Source: Planctomycetota bacterium (GTDB lineage: Bacteria; Planctomycetota; B15-G4; JADJEK01). From it: 12,312 nt of DNA. A program made the translations under genes and the position numbers. Below the pieces are notes generated by a model. The model made no database searches. It was given only the letters and a program-made list of their open reading frames with translations, and was not told the origin of the DNA. Position 1 is the first letter of the stretch, and the number at the start of each line of letters is the position of its first letter. Positions 1 to 6,871 of the stretch are shown one piece after another. The DNA lies in assembly GCA_016795255.1 (NCBI GenBank), contig JAEUIB010000206.1, positions 1-12,312 on the forward strand. Reading direction: 5' to 3'.

Positions 1-24
1 CGCGAAGCGGTCGAACGAGGGGGC

Positions 25-168
25 GTGGGGGCGGAGCCCCCACCTCACGTGAGGTGCAAGATGGAGGTACGGCCTTCGGCCTCGTGTGGAGTGGGGCCCG
101 GGGGCCTGCGGCCCCCGGCTCGCGTGCAGCCCGAGCGGGCTGCAGCCCAGCGCAGCGCCCGCTACGCT
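25..168. repeat. Run of GC-rich perfect inverted repeats (intergenic hairpin array)
   Basis: This gene-free stretch is almost entirely self-complementary. Perfect inverted repeats seen: 25-43 (8-bp arms, GGA loop); 41-56 (16-bp palindrome centred on CACGTG); 71-81 (GGCC arms, TTC loop); 98-118 (9-bp arms, TGC loop); 125-144 (9-bp arms, AG spacer), which overlaps the 12-bp palindrome 137-148; and 154-163 (4-bp arms). The arms differ in sequence from one hairpin to the next, so this is not a tandem repeat of one unit. It may be a REP-like extragenic element, the structured 3' end of an upstream transcript, or a folded 5' leader of the antiporter gene. No T-run follows any hairpin, so no intrinsic terminator is claimed. 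I see no convincing gene in 1-178. Confidence 0.7.
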
Positions 169-178
169 CCCCACCGCG

Positions 179-1744
179 ATGCACGACGCCCTGCTCACTC
201 TGTTGCTCCTCCTCACGCTGGTCGGCGTCGTTTCGATCGCCGCTCCGCGGCTTTGGGTTCCGCCGCCGATCGCGCTCGTGCTCGTCGGACTCGGCGTCGC
301 GTTCCTCCCCGGCATGCCGCGCCTCGAGCTCGCGCCCAGCCTGATCCTGCTCTTCTTCCTCCCGCCGCTGCTCTACGCCGACGCGTTCAACACGTCGTGG
401 GTCGACTTCAAGCGGTGGATCCGGCCGATCACGATGCTCGCGGTCGGGCTCGTCGCGGCGACCATCGTCGTCGTCGGCCTCGTGACGAAGCAGATGTTCC
501 CCGAGCTTCCTTGGGCCGCGTGCTTCATCCTCGGTGCCGTCGTCTCGCCCACCGACACCGTCGCCGCGCAGTCGATCCTCGAGCGCCTGCGCATCCCGCG
601 CCGCGCGACGGCGATCCTCGGCGGCGAGAGCCTCGTCAACGACGCGACCGGCCTCGTCGGCGTCCAGATCGGCGTGGCCGTCGCGCTCTCCGGCGCGTTC
701 GAAGCATCGGCCGTCGTCTGGCAGTTCACGTTGGTCGCCGGCGGCGGCATCGCGATCGGTCTGATCGCCGGACTTTCGATCGCGTGGCTCAACCAGAAAG
801 TCCGCGACACCACGGCGCTGTTCGCGCTGTCGCTGGTCGCGCCTTACGCGAGCTACGTCGCGTCCGACCGCGTCGGCGCCTCCGGCGTGCTCGCCGTCGT
901 CACGTCCGGGTTCTTCGTCGCTTGGCGCATCCATCAGATCCCGGCCGAGAGTCGCGTCCGGCTGTACAGCGCCTGGGAGCTGATCACCGCGCTGCTGAAC
1001 GGCTTCTGCTTCCTCTACATCGGGCTGACCGTGCCGCGCCTGCTGACCGAACAACAGGCGGACGAGCCGCATTGCCTGATCGGCGCGCTGCTCGTCGCGT
1101 TCGCGGTCATCGCGACGCGCCTCGTCTGGGTCTTCCCCGGCTCGTACCTGCCGCTGCTGTGGAGCCCCAGCCTGCGCGAGCGCGAGGGCGGCTTTCCGTC
1201 GTGGCAAGCCGTCCTGCTGACCGGCTGGTGCGGCATGCGCGGAGCCGTGTCGCTCGCCGCCGCGTTGTCGATCCCGCAGTTCATGCCCGACGGCTCGCCG
1301 TTCCCCGGTCGCGGCGTCGTCGAGTTCTGCACGCTCGTCACGATCGCGGCGACCCTGCTCGTCCAGGGTTTGACGCTGAAGCCGATGATCGACGGCCTGC
1401 GCATCCCAGCCGACGCGCAGGGTGAACACGAAGTCCGCCTCGCGCGCATCGACCTGCTGCGCGCCGGCATCGCGCGGCTCGACGCGTTCTGCACCGAGAC
1501 GCTGTGCCCGATCGCGGTCCACCACCTGCGTCACGCGATGGTCGACCAACTGCAAGCCCTCGAAGAGAAGGACGCGGCCGAGCAGGAACTCGCGCAGCGT
1601 CGTCACGACGTCAGCCAGGACGTCAAGCGCGCCGTCCTGGAATCGCAGTCGGCGGCCCTGCTGGCGTTGCGCGACCGCGGGGCGATCAACGACCGCACGT
1701 ATTTGGAATTGCAGATCGAGCTCGACAAGGCCGCCGAAACCTGA
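179..1744 (+). CDS. Na+/H+ antiporter, CPA1 family
   Basis: Predicted inner-membrane cation/proton exchanger of 521 residues. About a dozen hydrophobic segments fill residues 1-400, beginning with a very hydrophobic first helix (4-20). Family motifs are visible: SPTDT at 123-127, GGESLVNDATG at 148-158 with the Asn-Asp pair (N154, D155) expected in the ion-binding site, and GMRGAVSLAAA at 352-362. Residues from about 410 to 521 form a charged, helical cytoplasmic tail ending in an ALRDRGxIND-type stretch, typical of bacterial CPA1 exchangers. The ATG at 179 is chosen because it puts the first membrane helix at the N terminus. The frame stays open upstream from a GTG at 86, but that extension would translate the hairpin array. 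No good Shine-Dalgarno precedes 179. The gene lies upstream of the arginine operon with a 119-bp gap and is probably a separate transcript. The ion specificity (Na+, K+ or Li+) cannot be read from the sequence. Confidence 0.93.
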   Translation: MHDALLTLLLLLTLVGVVSIAAPRLWVPPPIALVLVGLGVAFLPGMPRLELAPSLILLFFLPPLLYADAFNTSWVDFKRWIRPITMLAVGLVAATIVVVGLVTKQMFPELPWAACFILGAVVSPTDTVAAQSILERLRIPRRATAILGGESLVNDATGLVGVQIGVAVALSGAFEASAVVWQFTLVAGGGIAIGLIAGLSIAWLNQKVRDTTALFALSLVAPYASYVASDRVGASGVLAVVTSGFFVAWRIHQIPAESRVRLYSAWELITALLNGFCFLYIGLTVPRLLTEQQADEPHCLIGALLVAFAVIATRLVWVFPGSYLPLLWSPSLREREGGFPSWQAVLLTGWCGMRGAVSLAAALSIPQFMPDGSPFPGRGVVEFCTLVTIAATLLVQGLTLKPMIDGLRIPADAQGEHEVRLARIDLLRAGIARLDAFCTETLCPIAVHHLRHAMVDQLQALEEKDAAEQELAQRRHDVSQDVKRAVLESQSAALLALRDRGAINDRTYLELQIELDKAAET

Positions 1745-1751
1745 CGGAACG

Positions 1752-1772
1752 CGTCGAAACGGCGGTTTCGCG
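1752..1772 (+). terminator. Possible hairpin terminator after the antiporter gene
   Basis: A perfect inverted repeat, CGAAAC (1755-1760) and GTTTCG (1765-1770) around a GGCG loop, begins 11 bp after the antiporter stop. A bulged T at 1754 allows two more G-C pairs. There is no T-tract after it, so it is a weak or Rho-assisted terminator at best, or an mRNA 3'-end stabiliser. Confidence 0.3.
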
Positions 1773-1787
1773 GGCTTCCATGCGGTA

Positions 1788-1816
1788 TTCGCACGGTCGC
1801 GGAGTATGCGCATAAA
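1788..1816 (+). promoter_or_regulatory. Candidate sigma70-type promoter of the arg operon
   Basis: TTCGCA at 1788-1793 (4 of 6 matches to TTGACA) and CATAAA at 1811-1816 (4 of 6 to TATAAT) are separated by exactly 17 bp, in the most A+T-rich island of this G+C-rich neighbourhood. Transcription would start near 1823, giving argR a leader of about 40 nt. The proposed -10 lies inside the first ARG-box-like site, and the -35 overlaps a further ATTCGC half-site at 1787-1792, as expected for an autorepressed promoter. The start site is inferred from sequence alone. Confidence 0.4.
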
Positions 1817-1824
1817 GATTCGCC
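1807..1824 (+). promoter_or_regulatory. ARG-box-like operator 1
   Basis: Aligned to the E. coli-style ARG box TNTGAATWWWWATTCANW, this 18-bp site keeps the central AT-W3 core and the ATTC right half, with the left half degenerate (GCGCAT). It shares GCGCATA-N3-ATTC with the second site at 1838-1855. It covers the candidate -10, so ArgR binding here would block argR-argH transcription. The match is by eye. Confidence 0.5.
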
Positions 1825-1837
1825 GTAGCGCGGCGCG

Positions 1838-1855
1838 AGCGCATATCTATTCTTC
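1838..1855 (+). promoter_or_regulatory. ARG-box-like operator 2
   Basis: A second copy of GCGCATA-N3-ATTC starts exactly 31 bp after the first, about three helical turns away. It ends 8 bp before the argR ATG, covering the place where a Shine-Dalgarno would normally lie. The E. coli box spacing is shorter (about 21 bp centre to centre), so the arrangement is unusual although the site sequence is recognisable. Confidence 0.45.
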
Positions 1856-1863
1856 GCGCCGCG

Positions 1864-2307
1864 ATGACCAAGACCCATGCGCGGCGACGCGCGATCCTCA
1901 GCCTGTTGAACGATCGTGAGATCAAGAGCCAGAAGGAGCTGCGCTCCGCTCTGGCGAAGAAGGGCTTCCGTGTGTCGCAGCCCATGATCTCGCGGGACCT
2001 CGCCGCGCTGAAGGTCGGCAAGAGCGGCGGCGCGTACGTCGCGGTGCTGCCCGAGCGCGTCACGCCGCTCGATCAACTGAAGCCGCTGTTGCGCGGCGCG
2101 GAGCCGGCCTCGCGATTCGTCGTGGTGTTCTGCGAGCCCGGCGCCGGTTCGGCGGTGGGCCGCGCGATCGACCAGCTCGCCGACGACGGCTTCGAAGGCC
2201 TCGTCGGAACGGTCGCCGGCGACGACACGGTGCTCGTCGCCCTCGGAACCGACGCGGCCGCGCAACGCATGCGCCGCATCGTCCGCGAACTCGTGGAAGG
2301 AGTCTGA
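1864..2307 (+). CDS. argR: Arginine repressor ArgR
   Basis: A 147-residue protein, the usual ArgR length. The N-terminal winged helix-turn-helix domain spans about residues 5-65, with the recognition helix in SQPMISRDLAALK (38-50), equivalent to SQATVSRD in other ArgR proteins. The C-terminal domain (about 80-147) carries GTVAGDDTVLV at 115-125. This is the conserved GTxAGDDT motif, whose Asp pair binds L-arginine at the trimer interface of the ArgR hexamer. It is the first gene of the operon and ends 1 bp before argG. ARG-box-like sites just upstream suggest autorepression together with the biosynthetic genes. The ATG at 1864 has no clear Shine-Dalgarno, but it gives the standard N terminus, and no upstream alternative would encode family sequence. 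In some bacteria ArgR also activates catabolic genes; nothing here tests that. Confidence 0.94.
   Translation: MTKTHARRRAILSLLNDREIKSQKELRSALAKKGFRVSQPMISRDLAALKVGKSGGAYVAVLPERVTPLDQLKPLLRGAEPASRFVVVFCEPGAGSAVGRAIDQLADDGFEGLVGTVAGDDTVLVALGTDAAAQRMRRIVRELVEGV
2295..2302 (+). promoter_or_regulatory. Ribosome binding site fixing the argG GTG start
   Basis: GGAAGGAG lies inside the last codons of argR, 6 nt before a GTG at 2309. It supports the GTG as the argG start and makes argG translation independent of, but adjacent to, argR termination at 2307. Confidence 0.75.
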
Positions 2308-2308
2308 C

Positions 2309-3511
2309 GTGCGCGTTCTCCTCGGATACTCGGGCGGTCTCGACACTTCCTTCCTGGTGGCCTGGCTGACGCGCGAGCAGCGCGCCGCGGTCACCGCATT
2401 GACAGTCGACTGCGGTGGTTTCACACCGCGAGAACGGTCGGAGATGACGGCACGCGCGCAGGCGCTCGGCGCGGTGGACACGCTGATCGTCGACGCGCGT
2501 GCCGAACTCTTCGATCGAGTGTTGCGCTTCCTGATCGCCGCGAACGTGCGCCGCGGCGCGGTCTATCCGCTGTCGGTCGGCGCCGAGCGCGGCTTGCAGG
2601 CCGAAGTGCTGGCGCGCGTCGCGCTCGAGCGCGGGTTCGACGCGATCGCGCACGGCTGCACCGCCGCGGGCAACGACCAGGTCCGGTTCGAGGCCGCACT
2701 GGCGACGATCGCACCTCATCTGCAGGTGATCGCGCCGGTCCGCGACCTCGGCCTCGAGCGTGGCACGGAGCGCGACTACCTCACGCAGGCCGGGTTCCCG
2801 CTGCCGCCGTCGGGCGGTCGCTATTCGGTCAACCAAGGTCTGTGGGGCCTGACGATCGGCGGCGGCGAGATGTCGACCAGCGACGACCCGCTGCCCGAAG
2901 ACGCCTGGCAGTGGACGAAGGGCGCGTTCGACGCGCCGCGCGCCCGGACGATCCGCGTGCGCTTCGAAGGTGGCGTGCCGGTCTCGCTCGACGGACGCAC
3001 GCTGTCGCCGGTCGAGCTCATCGAAACGCTGAACGTCGAAGCCGGAGCGCTCGGCGTCGGCCGTGGCTACCACCTCGGCGACACGGTGCTCGGCATCAAG
3101 GGCCGCATCGCGTTCGAAGCTCCGGCCGCCGAAGTGCTGATCGCCGCGCACCGCGAACTCGAGAAGCTCGTGCTGACCGAGGACCAGCGCTTCTGGAAGG
3201 ACCACCTCGGCGAGGTGTACGGCAAGCGCGTCCACCAGGGCCTGTTCCACGATCCGCTGCAGCGCGACCTCGAAGCGTTCTTCCTGTCGAGCCAGCAGCG
3301 CGTGACCGGCGACGTCCGCGTCAACCTCGCGCACGGTCGCGCCCTCGTCGAGGGCGTGTCGTCGCCGCATTCGATGATGGCCGCGTCCGACGCCCGTTAC
3401 GGCGAACGCGCGTCCAGTCGTTCGGACCCGCGGGCCGCCGTCGGTCTCGCTCGGCTCCTCGCCGAGCCGGGCCGGCTGCATCGCCTCGCGGAAGCAGGAG
3501 GGTCGTCATGA
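2309..3511 (+). CDS. argG: Argininosuccinate synthase, Bacteroidetes/Xanthomonas-like form
   Basis: Cytoplasmic enzyme joining citrulline and aspartate with ATP to give argininosuccinate; 400 residues. The N-terminal PP-loop YSGGLDTS (7-14) binds ATP. GNDQVRFE (121-128) is the conserved signature that contacts citrulline/aspartate. GLWGLTIGGGE (177-187) matches the SIxxxLWGxxxGGxE segment. Details such as the GGF near residue 37, the GNVxRxGxYPLSV-like stretch near 79-90 and SSQQRVTGDV near 327-336 resemble the group found in Bacteroidetes and Xanthomonas rather than the E. coli or Bacillus groups. That group occurs in organisms that keep the acyl group until citrulline. The start is GTG with a strong upstream RBS. 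The stop overlaps the start of the following P-loop gene (ATGA at 3508-3511), so the two are translationally coupled. Catalytic motifs look intact. Confidence 0.95.
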   Translation: MRVLLGYSGGLDTSFLVAWLTREQRAAVTALTVDCGGFTPRERSEMTARAQALGAVDTLIVDARAELFDRVLRFLIAANVRRGAVYPLSVGAERGLQAEVLARVALERGFDAIAHGCTAAGNDQVRFEAALATIAPHLQVIAPVRDLGLERGTERDYLTQAGFPLPPSGGRYSVNQGLWGLTIGGGEMSTSDDPLPEDAWQWTKGAFDAPRARTIRVRFEGGVPVSLDGRTLSPVELIETLNVEAGALGVGRGYHLGDTVLGIKGRIAFEAPAAEVLIAAHRELEKLVLTEDQRFWKDHLGEVYGKRVHQGLFHDPLQRDLEAFFLSSQQRVTGDVRVNLAHGRALVEGVSSPHSMMAASDARYGERASSRSDPRAAVGLARLLAEPGRLHRLAEAGGSS

Positions 3512-4605
3512 GGCGAGTCCAGATCGACAAGATCGCGTCCGTCACGTTGCGTCTCGGTCTCGAGAAGAACGCGGTGCTCGGCGACGAGATCCCCGCGGTC
3601 GAAGGCACCGTCGTGGCCGCGCGCGTGAAGAACGCGAAGACCATGTACAACACGCTCGAGGACGTGCACGGGCGCATGGTCCAGCTCTACCCCGGCGACG
3701 TCATCGCCGGTGCGCTCGGCCATCGCGACGCGCTGTACGGCTTCTCGGGCTACGTGCCGGAAGCCGTGAAGCCCGGCGACGAACTCAACGTGCTGAACCT
3801 GGGTGGCGTCATCGGCGCGGGCGCGCAGGCCGCGCCCGGCGTCGGCGAACCGTTCCGCGTCGAAGTCCTCGGCAGCGTGCTCGAGTTCCCGTACGTCGGC
3901 ACGCGCGTCGGCGTGCCGGCGAACGTCGCGCGCGCCGCGTTGCCGCCGCTCGAACTCGGCGGGGCGCTGCCGCCGGTCATCGCGCTCGTCGGCACGTGCA
4001 TGGACGCCGGCAAGACCACGGCGGCGTGCGTGATCATCGGTGAACTCGCGCGCGCGGGCCGCCGCGTCGCGGCCGGCAAGCTCACCGGTGTCTCGCTGCG
4101 CCGTGACGTGTTGCAGATGAAGGACAGTGGCGCCGAGCCGGCGCTCGTCTTCACCGACTTCGGCGTCGTCACGACCAGCGAGAAGACCGCAGCTCCCACC
4201 GGCAAAGCGCTGCTCGCGCACCTTGCGGACGGCGAGCCCGACGTGATCGTCCTCGAACTCGGCGACGGTCTGCTCGGCACGTACGGTGTGCACGCGCTGC
4301 TCGACGATCCCGCGTTCCGCTCGTCGCTGACGGCGATCGTGCTGTGCGCGCAGGATCCGGTCGGCGCGTGGGGTGGACGACAGATTCTGCGTGATCGCTA
4401 CGGGCTGTCCGCCGCGGCGATCTGCGGTCGCGTCACCGACACGATCACCGGTCAGCGGTTCTGCCGCGAACGACTCGAGACGCCGGCGTGGAACGCGCTG
4501 CGCGACGGCGCGAGCCTCGTGCAGACGCTCGAAGCCCACATCGCGTCGACGACGTCGTCGGTGGTCGCGACGAACGGAGCCGCGCTGCACGCGGGTCATC
4601 GATGA
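3508..4605 (+). CDS. Uncharacterised P-loop protein of the arginine operon (DUF1611/BioD-like fold)
   Basis: A 365-residue protein with no assigned function that I can name. Residues 1 to about 150 form a beta-rich domain with many Val/Gly/Pro turns, including LYPGDVIAGALGHRDALYG (60-78) and VKPGDELNVLNLGG (87-100). Residues about 156-345 form a nucleotide-binding domain. Its P-loop GTCMDAGKTT (162-171) has the GTxxxxGKT spacing of dethiobiotin synthetase, MobB and DUF1611 proteins. KLTGVSLRRD (191-200), FTDFG (215-219) and VIVLELGDGLLG (246-257) are possible switch or Walker-B-like segments. There is no signal peptide or membrane helix. ATG 3508 follows AGGAGGG (3496-3502) by 5 nt and overlaps the argG stop; its own stop overlaps the argC start. 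By position it should serve arginine synthesis. I infer a possible role in glutamate acylation or ureido-group formation, both absent from this operon. A chaperone or regulatory NTPase is equally possible. Confidence 0.85.
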   Translation: MRRVQIDKIASVTLRLGLEKNAVLGDEIPAVEGTVVAARVKNAKTMYNTLEDVHGRMVQLYPGDVIAGALGHRDALYGFSGYVPEAVKPGDELNVLNLGGVIGAGAQAAPGVGEPFRVEVLGSVLEFPYVGTRVGVPANVARAALPPLELGGALPPVIALVGTCMDAGKTTAACVIIGELARAGRRVAAGKLTGVSLRRDVLQMKDSGAEPALVFTDFGVVTTSEKTAAPTGKALLAHLADGEPDVIVLELGDGLLGTYGVHALLDDPAFRSSLTAIVLCAQDPVGAWGGRQILRDRYGLSAAAICGRVTDTITGQRFCRERLETPAWNALRDGASLVQTLEAHIASTTSSVVATNGAALHAGHR

Positions 4606-5675
4606 AGACGCCGCTGGTGTTGTTCGGCGCCTCCGGTCTGCTCGGCGGCGAACTCCTTCGGCTGCTCGACGCGCATCCCGGACTCGAACTCGCGGCGGCG
4701 GCGACGCGCGACGGCGGATCGCTGTCCGCGGCTCATCCGCACTTGGCGGTCGCGCCGGTCGCCGTGACGTTCGACGTCGCGAACGAGCGCGTGCTCGAGC
4801 TCGCGAGCTCGGGCACCGTCGCCGTCGCCTATGCGTTGCCGCACGGCGAGTCCGCGCGGCATTGGCTGGCGTTGCGCACGCGACTGCGCGAACGCGGAGT
4901 CGACGCGAACGTCGTCGTCGTCGATCTCGCGGCGGACTATCGCCTGCGCGATCCCGACGAGCATCACGCGACGTACGGCGAAGCCCACGCCGATCCGGAA
5001 GGGCTGCACGAGTTCGTCTACGGACTGCCCGAATTGCAGCGCGTCGCGATCCGCGGCGCTCGCCGCGCCGCGGCGGCCGGTTGCTTCGCGACGGCGATGC
5101 AGCTCGCGGTGTGGCCGATCGCGGCCGCGGGCCTGATCGACGCGTCGCGGCCGTTGGTGCTGTCGGGCATCACCGGATCGTCCGGCAGCGGCGCGAAGCC
5201 CGCGCCGAACACGCACCACCCCCATCGCGCCGGCAACTTGTGGGCCTACGCGCTGAAGGGCCATCGCCACGAGGCCGAGTTGCGCCAGACGCTGTCGACC
5301 ACGACCGCGCGTTCGGCGGCGATCGCGTTCGTGCCGCACTCGGGTCCGTTCGTGCGCGGCATCCACCTGACCGCGTTCCTGCCGCTGCGCGCCGGCGTCG
5401 ACGAAGCCAAAGCGACGACGACGTACGCCACGTGCTACGCGAACGAGCCGTTCGTCGAGTTCCTGGGCGACGGCGCGCCCGATCTGCGGCGCGTCGTCGG
5501 GTCGAATCGCGCGAGTCTCGGACTCGCGGTCCGCGGCGCGACGCTCACGGTGTGCCTGACGCTCGACAACATCGTGAAGGGGGGATCGGGCCAGGCGCTG
5601 CAGTGTTTGAACCTGATGCTCGGCTTCGACGAAGCCGCCGGTCTGCCGCGGTGCGGCTTGGGAGTCACGGGATGA
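4602..5675 (+). CDS. argC: N-acyl-gamma-glutamyl-phosphate reductase
   Basis: NADPH-dependent reduction of N-acyl-glutamyl-phosphate to the semialdehyde, the third step of ornithine synthesis; 357 residues. The Rossmann dinucleotide motif GASGLLGGE is at 9-17. The catalytic Cys is in AAGCFAT (C161), where many ArgC proteins have GCYPT. The catalytic His is in GHRHEAE (220-226). KGGSGQALQCLNLMLG near 326-341 is the conserved C-terminal stretch. The substrate-facing HHPHR (205-209) followed by GHRH recalls LysY-type and other non-E. coli ArgC variants, so the acyl group need not be acetyl. ATG 4602 overlaps the stop of the P-loop gene (ATGA). No Shine-Dalgarno is visible, so translation probably depends on re-initiation by ribosomes finishing the previous gene. 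The stop overlaps argD. Confidence 0.94.
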   Translation: MKTPLVLFGASGLLGGELLRLLDAHPGLELAAAATRDGGSLSAAHPHLAVAPVAVTFDVANERVLELASSGTVAVAYALPHGESARHWLALRTRLRERGVDANVVVVDLAADYRLRDPDEHHATYGEAHADPEGLHEFVYGLPELQRVAIRGARRAAAAGCFATAMQLAVWPIAAAGLIDASRPLVLSGITGSSGSGAKPAPNTHHPHRAGNLWAYALKGHRHEAELRQTLSTTTARSAAIAFVPHSGPFVRGIHLTAFLPLRAGVDEAKATTTYATCYANEPFVEFLGDGAPDLRRVVGSNRASLGLAVRGATLTVCLTLDNIVKGGSGQALQCLNLMLGFDEAAGLPRCGLGVTG

Positions 5676-6871
5676 CGCTCACCGAATGGAATGCCTACGT
5701 CCGTCTGCCGCTCGACGTCGTGCGGGCCGAAGGCGACACGCTGATCCTCCGAGACGGCCGTCGCATCCTCGACCTGTACGGCGGCCACTGCGTGCTGTCG
5801 CTCGGCGCCGGCGATGCGACGCTCGGCGCGACGCTGACGCGCCAGTGGAACGAGCTCGCGTTCGTGACGAACCTGATCGACCACGCGCCGCGGCACGCGT
5901 TCCTGCGCGCGTTCGAAGCGAACCTGCCGCCCGGCGACTGGCACGTGTTCTGTTCGAACAGTGGTGCCGAGGCGAACGAGAACGCGTTGAAGGCCGCGCT
6001 GTACGCGACCGGGCGCGATACCGTCGTCGCGTTCTCCGGCGCATTCCATGGCCGCACGGCCGCCGCCGCAGCGGTGACCGACACGACGAAGAAGGCTTCG
6101 CCGTTCACGCCGTTCCACGTCGTCCGCGTGCCGTTCGGTGACGTCGTCGCCGCGCGCGCCGCGATCACCGAGCGCGTCGCCGCCGTCATCCTCGAGCCGA
6201 TCCAATCGCTCGCGGGCGTCGTCGATCCGCCGGCGGGATTCCTCGAGGCGCTGCGCGAAGCATGCGACGCGACCGGCGCCGCGCTGATCTTCGACGAGGT
6301 CCAAACCGGCAACGGCCGCCTCGGCACGCCGTGGGCGTCGCAACACTTCGGCGTCACGCCCGACTTCTTCACGACCGCGAAGGGCGCGGCCGGCGGCATC
6401 CCGCTCGGCCTCACCGTCGCGACCGCGGCGTGGGCGACGCGGGTCCCGGGGCCGCTGTTCGGCTCGACGTTCGGCGGCGGTCCGTTGCCGCTCGCGCTCG
6501 CGGCGGAAGTCTCGCGCGCGATCGCGGCTCCCGGATTCCTCGACAACGTCCGTGCCGCGTCGGCCGCTCTGTGCGAAGCCGGCCTGCGAGGGCCGGTCGC
6601 CCGCGTGCGCGGCGCCGGCCTGCTGCTCGGGCTCGAGCTGAAGCCGGGTCTCACCGCGAAGCCGGTCCGCGACGCGCTGTTGCGCGAGGGCGTGCTCGTC
6701 GGCACGTGCGACGACCCGAGCGTGCTGCGCCTGTGCCCCGCTCTGACGCTGAAGCCCGAGCGCGCCGCCCTGCTGGCCGCCGCGCTCGACGCCGTCGGTG
6801 GTTCGATGTCATCCCCCGCACCTCGCTCCGAAGTCTCGGGCGGCGTGCGCTCCGTGGAGGTTGCGCGATGA
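5672..6871 (+). CDS. argD: N-acylornithine aminotransferase
   Basis: PLP-dependent class III aminotransferase converting N-acyl-glutamate semialdehyde to N-acylornithine with glutamate as amino donor; 399 residues. SGAEANENALK (97-107) binds the PLP phosphate. HGRT is at 126-129. D208 in FDEVQTG is the PLP pyridine-nitrogen aspartate, and K237 in TTAKG is the Schiff-base lysine. GSTFGGG (264-270) holds the second-subunit phosphate contact. The DLYGGHCVLSLG stretch (34-45) resembles Bacteroidetes ArgD (DLYGGHAVISIGH) rather than the E. coli enzyme. About 20 residues after the conserved end (from about 378) are a low-complexity tail rich in Ser/Pro/Val. GGGAG-like sequence at 5660-5664 lies 7 nt before ATG 5672. 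The start overlaps the argC stop and the stop overlaps argB. A succinylornithine or GABA-type aminotransferase activity cannot be excluded, but the context favours ArgD. Confidence 0.92.
   Translation: MTLTEWNAYVRLPLDVVRAEGDTLILRDGRRILDLYGGHCVLSLGAGDATLGATLTRQWNELAFVTNLIDHAPRHAFLRAFEANLPPGDWHVFCSNSGAEANENALKAALYATGRDTVVAFSGAFHGRTAAAAAVTDTTKKASPFTPFHVVRVPFGDVVAARAAITERVAAVILEPIQSLAGVVDPPAGFLEALREACDATGAALIFDEVQTGNGRLGTPWASQHFGVTPDFFTTAKGAAGGIPLGLTVATAAWATRVPGPLFGSTFGGGPLPLALAAEVSRAIAAPGFLDNVRAASAALCEAGLRGPVARVRGAGLLLGLELKPGLTAKPVRDALLREGVLVGTCDDPSVLRLCPALTLKPERAALLAAALDAVGGSMSSPAPRSEVSGGVRSVEVAR

Noticed and set aside
25..144. Hairpin array considered as CRISPR or a tandem repeat
   Set aside because: The arms differ in sequence between hairpins, spacing is irregular, and there are no repeated direct units or cas genes.
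25..1425. A long plus-strand open frame covering the hairpin array and the antiporter in another frame
   Set aside because: Arginine-rich nonsense composition. The antiporter frame contains all the CPA1 motifs.
2060..3481. A 473-codon minus-strand open frame opposite argG
   Set aside because: It shadows argG, is Arg-rich and has no family motif.
2842..3507. N-terminal extension of the P-loop gene back to 2842
   Set aside because: This part is argG in another frame and Arg-rich. ATG 3508 has a strong AGGAGGG upstream and the operon-wide ATGA overlap.
3508..4605. P-loop gene considered as a transcarbamylase or GNAT acetyltransferase
   Set aside because: It lacks the transcarbamylase STRT and HPxQ motifs and the GNAT acetyl-CoA loop. 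The visible fold signature is a BioD/DUF1611-type P-loop.
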